Below, in pieces: positions 1-5,582 of a DNA stretch of 5,823 nucleotides. The translations under genes were made by a program, and so were the position numbers. The DNA lies in contig CAZXOC010000383.1 of assembly GCA_964642165.1 (NCBI GenBank), positions 1 to 5,823 on the forward strand. Reading direction: 5' to 3'. Each line of letters begins with the position of its first letter. Within the stretch, counting starts at the first letter, position 1. The notes beneath the pieces were generated by a model. It searched no databases. It had not been told where the DNA came from and saw only the letters and a list, made by a program, of their open reading frames with translations. The DNA comes from CAYRVX01 sp964642165 (GTDB lineage Bacteria; Planctomycetota; Phycisphaerae; SM23-33).

Positions 1-18
1 GAGAGGCCCTCGCCTCTT
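1..18. other. Short inverted repeat at the left edge
   Basis: Bases 2-7 (AGAGGC) pair with 12-17 (GCCTCT) around a 4-base loop, and bases 1 and 18 add a G-T wobble. No T-run follows on either strand, so this is not a convincing terminator. It may be the tail of something lying outside the window. Confidence 0.25.
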
Positions 19-58
19 CGCTGCGGCGCGGAGTCGGTTCGGTAGCTTCTCAAAGGAC

Positions 59-63
59 AGGAG
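59..63 (+). promoter_or_regulatory. Ribosome binding site of the small plus-strand gene
   Basis: AGGAG sits 7 bases before the ATG at 71. This near-ideal placement decides the start, because the same frame stays open to the left window edge with no stop codon and the start would otherwise be uncertain. Confidence 0.6.
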
Positions 64-70
64 CCAAGCC

Positions 71-331
71 ATGACGGCCGGGATGGAAGGCCGACTCATG
101 CAGTTGCTCGAGAAGCTGTTCGCGGAACTGCGCATCGAACAGAACCGCTCGGGCAAGCTCATCGCCAACCGGGAGGTGCTCCAGGAGATCGCCGCGTGCA
201 TGAGACAGGCGGCCGGCCGGGCTGCCATGGTCGGCCGCATGGCCCGGGACCGTTACAGGGAGCCTTCGGCCCAGCGCCACAGCAGCACGCAGACGCCGAG
301 GAAGGTCGCCGTGGAGAGGACGGCGGCATAG
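71..331 (+). CDS. Small hypothetical protein, 86 aa, convergent with the coiled-coil gene
   Basis: I do not recognise this protein. It is predicted to be cytoplasmic, with no signal peptide or membrane segment. Residues 5-60 look like a genuine amphipathic, helix-rich protein (MQLLEKLFAELRIEQN followed by further Arg/Glu/Ala-rich helices). The last 25 residues are Arg/Thr/Ser-rich and look disordered. Support for coding: an AGGAG ribosome binding site 7 bases upstream, almost every codon ending in G or C, and a natural amino-acid mix in the first two thirds. It is the only plus-strand gene. Its final 79 bases (253-331) overlap, tail to tail, the 3' end of the minus-strand coiled-coil gene, which there encodes the transmembrane helix. 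The upstream frame is open to the window edge, so a longer protein starting outside cannot be excluded. The weak point is the low-complexity tail: the true protein may be older and shorter, extended by read-through into its neighbour. Confidence 0.55.
   Translation: MTAGMEGRLMQLLEKLFAELRIEQNRSGKLIANREVLQEIAACMRQAAGRAAMVGRMARDRYREPSAQRHSSTQTPRKVAVERTAA
217..248 (-). terminator. Possible hairpin just downstream of the coiled-coil gene
   Basis: The core is GCCATG (224-229) pairing with CATGGC (238-243) around an 8-base loop. It extends through GG/CC and CC/GG pairs with a two-base bulge and a G-G mismatch. It begins 4 bases after the minus-strand stop codon, where a terminator would be expected. 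No T-run follows, and the hairpin lies inside the small plus-strand gene, so its role is uncertain. Confidence 0.25.
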
Positions 332-942
332 ATGAGAAGGGCCCTTGCTCTCTGGCTGCTGCGGCGCAGCTCATCGGCCAGGTCCGAGGGCAGCCCGAGT
401 CCGGCCCCCTCGCCGGGCGCAGCGGCCGACGAGGCAACGGACGATGAGATTTCCGCGAGTTGGCTGCGGACGTCGGCCAAGGAAGCGGCCGTGCCCTCGA
501 CGCCCTGCTTCACCACCGTCAGCGAGGAGGTGATCTCGCCCAGGCTCCCGTCCAGCTTCTCGGCGACCTCGCCGATGCGCTGCGACGTCTGTTCGGCGGC
601 GGCGCGGAACTGCCCGTAGGCGGCCTCGGCCTCCTGGACGGCCGACCGCATGTCCTGCCGGGCCTCGCCCAGCGCCGATCGGGCCTCGCTGGTGGCGGCG
701 TCCACGGCGGACTGACAGTTGTCACTCAAGGCCGTCTGGGCACGGGAGGCCTCCTCGAAGCTGGCCTGGGCACTGGCGAGCGCGGCGACGGCCTCCGCGA
801 ACTTCACCTGGGCCTCCTCGGCGGCCTCCGTAGCCGACTTCGCCTTGGCCATCTCCTCGGCGAGCAGACGGATGGCTTCCTCGGCCTGGAGGATCTCTGC
901 TCTTCGGTTGCCCTCATCCATGTTCCGGTGGTCCTCATCCAT
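253..942 (-). CDS. Alanine-rich coiled-coil protein with a C-terminal membrane anchor, 229 aa
   Basis: Family not recognised by name. Residues 10-170 are almost entirely Ala/Glu/Gln/Ser/Arg with heptad-like spacing, which predicts a long helical coiled coil; there are no catalytic motifs. Residues 171-186 form a small Gly/Ala/Pro/Ser linker. Residues 201-222 (LLIYAAVLSTATFLGVCVLL) are one hydrophobic helix, leaving only about seven residues after it. This is tail-anchor topology: the bulk is likely cytoplasmic, held on the inner membrane. The start at 942 overlaps the stop of the ATPase gene by 8 bases, so translation is probably coupled. A GAGGG ribosome binding site at 950-954, 7 bases before the ATG and inside the ATPase gene, supports it. 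A second in-frame ATG at 921 lies in a duplicated ATGGATGAGG sequence and could also be used. The gene order suggests a membrane partner or scaffold for the ATPase. The coiled coil resembles chemoreceptor stalks in composition only; no receptor signalling tip is visible. Confidence 0.85.
   Translation of the reverse strand: MDEDHRNMDEGNRRAEILQAEEAIRLLAEEMAKAKSATEAAEEAQVKFAEAVAALASAQASFEEASRAQTALSDNCQSAVDAATSEARSALGEARQDMRSAVQEAEAAYGQFRAAAEQTSQRIGEVAEKLDGSLGEITSSLTVVKQGVEGTAASLADVRSQLAEISSSVASSAAAPGEGAGLGLPSDLADELRRSSQRARALLIYAAVLSTATFLGVCVLLWRWAEGSL
910..942 (-). repeat. Duplicated start region ATGGATGAGG at the gene junction
   Basis: Reading the minus strand, ATGGATGAGG occurs at 942-933 and again at 921-912, 21 bases apart and in the same frame, giving the protein start MDEDHRNMDEG. 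The first copy also contains the TGA stop of the upstream ATPase gene (935-937). Each ATG could begin the coiled-coil protein; the first has the better ribosome binding site. Confidence 0.6.
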
Positions 943-2116
943 GTGACGACCCTCTTCCCTCTCGCAGCGCGGCGAGCAGCTCCTGGGAGATGATGCCCAC
1001 GGCCAGGCGGTGTGCCTCGCTCCCGTGCGGCGCCAGCTCGTAGACCCTTCGGGCCATCGCTCTCGATTGCTCCCCGCGGAGGGCAGCCCGAAGCAGTTCC
1101 GGCGATTCCGTCAGCCCGTTGTTCGGCGGTGCGCCCCGCCCATGGGGGTTCTCGGGCGGCCCCCCGGCGCCGACCTGCGCGCGCGGCCCGGGATTGGCCG
1201 CCTTGCGCGGAGTCGGCTCGAAGGTCTTGGGTGGAATGGGCGGGACCCTCCTGCGGACGGCCGGTGCTGCCGGCGCCGTCTTGCTGCCCGACGGCATCTT
1301 GACCGGCCAGCACGTCATCTCCCGAACCACGTGGGAGATCGTCCCGCTGGTGATCTTGTGGTCGTCCCGGGCGTAGGCGGCCAGCAGGGCGTTGTCGCAG
1401 AGCGTGTTGATCAGCCGCGGTATGCCCCGGGTCGCCTGGTAGATCAACTTCATGGCCATCGGCGTGAACCGCAGGGGGGAGCCGTTCTCGGCCGCGATGT
1501 GGCGACGGTGGAGGATGTACCGCGCCGTGTCCGACGGAGTCAGCCTGCCCAGGTGATAGCTCAGGACGATCCGCTGCCGAAGCGACTCCCAGCGAGGTCC
1601 CTGGAGACGGGTCCGCAGCTCGGGCTGGCCGATCAGGACGATCTGGAGCAGGCGCTGGCGGTCCTCCTCCCAGTTCCACATCAGGCGGATCTCTTCGAGG
1701 GACTCATCCGGCAGGTCCTGGACCTCGTCCAGCACGATCGCCGCCTGGCGGTTGCGGCGGTGCAGCTTCCGCAGGCCGTGCAGCAGCTCCTCCACCAGCG
1801 TCAGGGTGTCCCCGTCGGGCGAGACCCTGATGCCCATGCCCGCGGCGACGGCCCGCAGCAGTTGCTTGGCGGAGCCCGGAGGATGATTCAGGATGGCCAC
1901 GTGGGCCGACACGCCCAGCCGGGATGCCAGCATGTTGCCGAGGAACGTCTTGCCGGCCCCGACCTCGCCCGTGATCATCACCATGCCCTTGCGCTGCTGG
2001 ATGGCGTAGACCATGTTGCTCAGGGCCTCGGCGTGGATCGCGCTCTCGAAGAAGAACCGCTCGTCGCAGGCGTTGGAGAAGGGAAACTCCCTCAGCTTGA
2101 AGAACTCCAGATACAT
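935..2116 (-). CDS. ExeA/GspA-type AAA ATPase, 393 aa
   Basis: A P-loop ATPase of the ExeA/GspA group (related to MshM and to the ATPase of PEP-CTERM exopolysaccharide loci). Members energise assembly of secretin, pilus or polysaccharide machinery, usually at the inner membrane. Seen here: the family N-terminus MYLEFFKLREFPFS; Walker A GEVGAGKT at residues 50-57; Walker B AIVLDE at 126-131; a sensor-1 region with GQPEL at 163-167; possible arginine fingers in LRQRIVLSYHLGRL (179-192); and the sensor-2 motif GIPRLIN at 231-237. The motor looks intact. Residues 271-335 are a Pro/Arg/Ala/Gly-rich linker, followed by a helical tail (337-387) of unknown type. There is no transmembrane helix and no peptidoglycan-binding domain, both of which Aeromonas ExeA has. 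The start is ATG at 2116: AGAGGG lies 9 bases upstream, whereas the in-frame TTG two codons earlier would leave only 3. Its stop overlaps the coiled-coil gene, which may supply the missing membrane anchor. Which system it powers cannot be told from this window. Confidence 0.93.
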   Translation of the reverse strand: MYLEFFKLREFPFSNACDERFFFESAIHAEALSNMVYAIQQRKGMVMITGEVGAGKTFLGNMLASRLGVSAHVAILNHPPGSAKQLLRAVAAGMGIRVSPDGDTLTLVEELLHGLRKLHRRNRQAAIVLDEVQDLPDESLEEIRLMWNWEEDRQRLLQIVLIGQPELRTRLQGPRWESLRQRIVLSYHLGRLTPSDTARYILHRRHIAAENGSPLRFTPMAMKLIYQATRGIPRLINTLCDNALLAAYARDDHKITSGTISHVVREMTCWPVKMPSGSKTAPAAPAVRRRVPPIPPKTFEPTPRKAANPGPRAQVGAGGPPENPHGRGAPPNNGLTESPELLRAALRGEQSRAMARRVYELAPHGSEAHRLAVGIISQELLAALREGRGSSHG

Positions 2117-2125
2117 CGGCAATGG

Positions 2126-2131
2126 CCCTCT
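2126..2131 (-). promoter_or_regulatory. Ribosome binding site of the ATPase gene
   Basis: AGAGGG on the minus strand, 9 bases before the ATG at 2116. This spacing favours the ATG over the in-frame TTG at 2122, which would be only 3 bases away. Confidence 0.6.
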
Positions 2132-2244
2132 GAGCTGCCTGGCTTCCGCCCGAACCGGCGCTGGAGGCCCCGAACCGCCAAGCGAAGGAGCTGCTGGGCT
2201 GCCCTCGTCCGTGGGCTGAACATCCGCCTCTTATCAAGGATACC

Positions 2245-2250
2245 ATTATA
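2245..2250 (-). promoter_or_regulatory. Probable -10 box for the ATPase/coiled-coil operon
   Basis: A perfect TATAAT on the minus strand in otherwise GC-rich DNA, within the 185-bp gap (2117-2301) between the ATPase and LEPR-XLL genes. No good -35 box is found 16-18 bases upstream (the bases there read about GAATGC), so it may be weak or depend on an activator. Transcription starting near 2238 would give a leader of about 120 bases. I see no small gene, riboswitch or clear terminator in the rest of the gap. Confidence 0.5.
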
Positions 2251-2301
2251 GCGCGTTTCCGGGAAGGGGCATTCGGTTGCCGGCGCGGCGGCCCTGCCTT
2301 C

Positions 2302-5274
2302 TCAGGCCGGCTCGCCGATCAGGCCGGACACGTCCAGGAGGACGACGCCGTGTTCGCCGAGAGGCAGCACGAGCCGTGTGCCGAAGAAGGCCGGCTTGAA
2401 GCCTCGCACCGGGGCGGCGAACTCGTAGACCTGCGTCATGCTCGCCGCCTCCGAAACGTCCAGGAAGACGTGCCCCTCGGGGGTGCTCACGACGGCGAGG
2501 CCGCCGGAGACGTCCAGGAACGCCCAGGACATCAGCTCGAGCTCCGTGTGGCCGAGGTAGCCCGGGCTGGCCGGGTCCTGGATGTCGAGCGCGATGGGCC
2601 CATAGCCCTGAGACAGGACATGGAGCCGGTCCCCCTGGACCACGACGTCCCACGCGTAGCCGTATGTGAGGAATTCCGCCACGTATGCGACGCTGGCGGG
2701 GTCCGATACGTCCAGGACAATGAGGCGGCCATAGTTGTCCGAGCCCGCCGCGTCGGCGACGTAGGCATAGCCGCCGGCGACCGTGACCGACACGGCGTAG
2801 CTGATACTGAAGTCCTGCGTCAACTGCTTGACCGTGCCCAGGGACGAGATGTCGCTCAGGTCGGACACGTCGAAGATGCTCAGACCGCCCGTCCAGTCGG
2901 CCACGTAGAGCACGTCGCCGTCCAGGGCCAGCCCGACGGCGGCCCCGCTGACCGGCAGCGACGCCAGGGGCGTCACGGCGGCCGGGTCCGTCACGTCCAG
3001 GACCAGCACGCCGTGGTCGAAGTCCGCCACGAAGGCGACGGTGACGGCTTCCTCATCGACGACGGCCTCGATCACGAGCACGTCCCGTGCCTCGGCGCTG
3101 ACGGGGTGGGACCCTACCGGGACCGGGCTGGCCGGGTCTGAGACGTCGAAGATCTCCAGTCCCGCCGGCCCGTTCGCCACGTACGCTCGATCGACGAGGA
3201 TCGTGGTGGTGACGGCATAGCCCTCCTGGCTCGTGGCCAGTCGCCCCAGCGGCGTCGGGTCCGTGCCGCCCTGCACGAACACGTAGAAGACCTCCGCCAC
3301 GGGCGTCCGGTCGGAGAAGCCGGACTCCACGGCCTCGAGCGTCACGGTGAACAGGCCGGTGAGGTCGCTCGGCGCAACGAGTGTGACCTCGTGCGTGGTC
3401 GGGTCGATCTCCGCCTGCAGCGCGGCGTGGCTCGCCACGGCGGACACGTCCAGGTCGCGCGGGCCGTCGTCCGTGATTGCGGCGACGAACGAGCGCGTCT
3501 CGCCCGGCGCGAGGTGGAGGTCGCCCACGGGGGCGATGACCGGCTCGTCGCCCGCCAGCCGGACGGAGACCACTTCCGTCACGACGCCGGCATTGTCGTA
3601 GCCCACGTCCATGGCCCGGATCGCCAGGTCGAACGAGACCGTCGTCACGTCGCCGGGCACGTCGATAGTGACCTGGTACGTCTCCGGGTCGATCTCGACG
3701 GCGTCGGCCAGGTCGTCGGGGTAGACGTCGGTCCAGACGTTCACCTGGCCGCCGGGCGCGTGCGTGATGGTCGGCGTGAAGGTGGTGGACTGCCCGGGGA
3801 ACAGGGCGATCTCGGCGGGGGCCTCGATCCGCACCCGCGCGGCGAGGGTGATGATCTCCTCCGTGACGTTGCCGTGGCCGTCGTCCAGGGCGACGGCGAC
3901 CTGGGCGTCGTCGGCGAAGTCGGCGTTGGCCTGGAAGGTGATCGTCCCGTCCTGGGCGCTGTCGAAGATCTCCACGGACTGCAGCAGCGGCACGTCGATC
4001 GGCCGGTCGCCGGCGTCCGTCGGCAGCTCCGAGATCGTCTCGAGCACGTCCCAGCCCGAGACGATCTGCCCGAAGATCATGTGCTTCTGATCCAGCCACG
4101 TCGTGGGTATCTCGGTGAGGAAGAACTGGCTGTCGTTGCTGTCGGCCCCGGAGTTGGCCATGGCCAGGACGCCCCGCCCGGAGAAGCTGAGCGTCTCGTC
4201 GAAGTCGTCGGCGAAGGTCCCCAGGGGGCTTCCGCCGGTGCCGTTGCCGTTGGCCGCGTCGCCGGTCTGGATCATGAAGTTGTCGATGACGCGGTGGACG
4301 GGCACGTCGGTGTAGAACGGCACGCCGTCGGGGTCCAGCGTGCCGTCGGTGCCGACGTGGTTCGTCGCCAGCGTGATGAACCGCTCGACGGCGGGCGCGG
4401 AGCGGCCCTCGAAGAGCTGCACGTCGATGTCGCCGATCGCCGTCGTGCCGCCGCCGGCCACGAAGTGCAGCCGGGCGTAGCGGTTGCCCGCGGGGATGAA
4501 GCTGCTCAGGCCGGGCGCGTCGCCGACCGCCGTGATCGCCAGGGCGTCGCCGTCCGGGTCGTCGCCGTCCACGCCGAGCGTCAACCCGCCGCCGCCGGCC
4601 GGAATGACGTACCTGTCGGCCAGCGACGTGGCGAACTCCGCCGGCCTGCCCGACGGCACCCGCGTGCCCACGTTGGCCTTGACGGCCAGGTAGTCGAAGG
4701 CGTCCACGTCGCCGTCGCCGTCGGAGTCGCCGTCTCCCCAGGCCGGGGCCGGCGCGCCGAAGTGCTCCCTCATCGCCAGGAAGTCCGTGCGGTTGACCCA
4801 GCCGTCCAGGTCGCTGTCCCCCGGCGAGGCGACGGTGAACAGGAACGCCAGGTCTCCGCCGGCGCTGCCGTCGCCGTCCCCGTCGAGGCCGTTGCCCAGC
4901 TCGTCGGTGATGCCGGCGGCCTGGAGCGTCGCGGTGAAGCGGGCGCCCGAGAGGACGCCTCCCGGCAGACCGGGGAAACGCCACGTCGCGACGTTCGTCC
5001 CGGCCTCGTACTCCAGCGCCAGGTCGTCGGCGGGGACGTCCTCGCCGGCCAGGTCGTTGCGCAGCAGGAGGTGCTCGGCGGTCAGGGCGTCCCCGACGTT
5101 CGCGCTGAACCCGACGGACAGCGACGCGATGGGCTGCTGGACGTTGCCGAGCGTGTCCAGGTCCACCGGCCCGGCGGTGACCAGGTCCGCGCCATTGAGC
5201 AAGAGCCGCGGCTCCAGCGCCTCGAGCGCCGGCACCGAGACCCGTTGCGGTCCCATGTTGCCCGGAGCGGCCAC
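2302..5274 (-). CDS. LEPR-XLL multidomain protein: dockerin/EF-hand, cyclophilin, Ig-like repeats and LVIVD propeller, 990 aa
   Basis: A large, probably extracytoplasmic protein. Domains by residue: LEPR-XLL motif LEALEPRLLLNGA (17-29), typical of planctomycete surface proteins; an Ig-like domain of the SbsA kind (about 35-148); paired dockerin-like calcium loops ending at D164 and D194 (152-203); a cyclophilin prolyl isomerase (about 267-438); two Ig-like repeats (about 480-573 and 574-668); and a C-terminal seven-repeat beta-propeller (about 676-987) with the LVIVD-type signature hhhhDVSDP. The cyclophilin keeps its catalytic set: R328, F333, Q336, A373, F385, W393, L394 and H398 correspond to CypA R55, F60, Q63, A101, F113, W121, L122 and H126, so activity is likely. 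By hand count it has no cysteine, four lysines and about 147 acidic against 35 basic residues. No classical signal peptide is visible. The start is GTG at 5274 with GGAGG 4 bases upstream; ATG at 5256 (984 aa) is the alternative and also keeps the whole LEPR motif. It has its own promoter. Its partners and substrate are unknown. Confidence 0.92.
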   Translation of the reverse strand: MAAPGNMGPQRVSVPALEALEPRLLLNGADLVTAGPVDLDTLGNVQQPIASLSVGFSANVGDALTAEHLLLRNDLAGEDVPADDLALEYEAGTNVATWRFPGLPGGVLSGARFTATLQAAGITDELGNGLDGDGDGSAGGDLAFLFTVASPGDSDLDGWVNRTDFLAMREHFGAPAPAWGDGDSDGDGDVDAFDYLAVKANVGTRVPSGRPAEFATSLADRYVIPAGGGGLTLGVDGDDPDGDALAITAVGDAPGLSSFIPAGNRYARLHFVAGGGTTAIGDIDVQLFEGRSAPAVERFITLATNHVGTDGTLDPDGVPFYTDVPVHRVIDNFMIQTGDAANGNGTGGSPLGTFADDFDETLSFSGRGVLAMANSGADSNDSQFFLTEIPTTWLDQKHMIFGQIVSGWDVLETISELPTDAGDRPIDVPLLQSVEIFDSAQDGTITFQANADFADDAQVAVALDDGHGNVTEEIITLAARVRIEAPAEIALFPGQSTTFTPTITHAPGGQVNVWTDVYPDDLADAVEIDPETYQVTIDVPGDVTTVSFDLAIRAMDVGYDNAGVVTEVVSVRLAGDEPVIAPVGDLHLAPGETRSFVAAITDDGPRDLDVSAVASHAALQAEIDPTTHEVTLVAPSDLTGLFTVTLEAVESGFSDRTPVAEVFYVFVQGGTDPTPLGRLATSQEGYAVTTTILVDRAYVANGPAGLEIFDVSDPASPVPVGSHPVSAEARDVLVIEAVVDEEAVTVAFVADFDHGVLVLDVTDPAAVTPLASLPVSGAAVGLALDGDVLYVADWTGGLSIFDVSDLSDISSLGTVKQLTQDFSISYAVSVTVAGGYAYVADAAGSDNYGRLIVLDVSDPASVAYVAEFLTYGYAWDVVVQGDRLHVLSQGYGPIALDIQDPASPGYLGHTELELMSWAFLDVSGGLAVVSTPEGHVFLDVSEAASMTQVYEFAAPVRGFKPAFFGTRLVLPLGEHGVVLLDVSGLIGEPA

Positions 5275-5452
5275 ACTTCCTCCCCGGCCAGGTCGGCTGG
5301 CCTTGCTCGACGCCCGGCGCGTGCGGCACTTCGAACCGCACGGTCACGCCGGGACGGATGCAACGAAGAGAACAGGTTCCGGGATCTTCCTCCTCGGTCC
5401 GCCTGGGCTCGCGTCTCCCGCTCGGATAAGAGCGTTTCCAGGCCGGTCCCAA
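5275..5452 (-). other. About 180-nt leader of the LEPR-XLL mRNA with two small hairpins
   Basis: The stretch between the predicted transcription start and the GTG has no convincing gene. It can form a hairpin CGCTC/GAGCG with loop TTATCC (5419-5434) and a second, CCG-A-GGA/TCC-CGG with loop GGAAGA and one bulged A (5379-5397). The first begins CTCTTATCC, which recalls SAM-I riboswitches, but the conserved SAM core is missing. Whether this leader regulates the gene is unknown. Confidence 0.35.
5279..5283 (-). promoter_or_regulatory. Ribosome binding site of the LEPR-XLL gene
   Basis: GGAGG (within GGGGAGGAAGT) on the minus strand, 4 bases before the GTG at 5274. The spacing is short but workable. 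The alternative ATG at 5256 would be 22 bases away with no good site of its own, which favours the GTG. Confidence 0.5.
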
Positions 5453-5458
5453 CAATGA

Positions 5459-5486
5459 AGTATACCGCGCCTGGCGCTCCTGTCAA
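5459..5486 (-). promoter_or_regulatory. Sigma-70-type promoter of the LEPR-XLL gene
   Basis: On the minus strand, a perfect -35 TTGACA (5486-5481), a 16-base spacer and a -10 TATACT (5464-5459, five of six consensus). In DNA this GC-rich, such a match is unlikely by chance. Transcription would start near 5452 and run towards the GTG at 5274. Confidence 0.75.
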
Positions 5487-5539
5487 CGGTCGCGGTCCGC
5501 GGATGACGCCAAGCGAGGTGCGCGGCGGGCATTCGTGTG

Positions 5540-5557
5540 ATCGCATGCGGATGCGAT
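5540..5557. other. Perfect 7-bp inverted repeat upstream of the LEPR-XLL promoter
   Basis: ATCGCAT (5540-5546) and ATGCGAT (5551-5557) flank a 4-base GCGG loop, with G-T wobbles extending the stem. It lies about 55 bases upstream of the -35 box. It could be an operator-like dyad or the base of a small hairpin; there is no T-run, so a terminator is unlikely. Confidence 0.35.
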
Positions 5558-5582
5558 TGTCAGACGTCCCGCCGCGGCCGCC

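Noticed and set aside
1010..2251. Plus-strand open frame of 413 codons opposite the ATPase
   Set aside because: It is the antisense shadow of a clear ATPase gene with Walker motifs; the translation is Arg/Pro/Gly/His-rich with no recognisable domain.
2240..2301. Rho-independent terminator after the LEPR-XLL gene
   Set aside because: GC-rich partial inverted repeats are present around the stop codon, but no clean stem followed by a T-run was found.
5379..5434. SAM-I riboswitch in the LEPR-XLL leader
   Set aside because: It starts CTCTTATCC like the SAM-I class, but the conserved GGCAACC core and the closing GATAAGAG are absent from this leader.
3053..5455. Minus-strand open frame of 800 codons overlapping the LEPR-XLL gene
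   Set aside because: Different frame of the same strand; the translation is an Arg/Gly/Ala-rich low-complexity string, while the overlapping frame shows five recognisable domain types.
4787..5458. Plus-strand open frame of 223 codons opposite the LEPR-XLL start and leader
   Set aside because: Ser/Pro/Arg-rich translation without domains; it lies antisense to the calcium loops, the Ig-like domain and the promoter leader.
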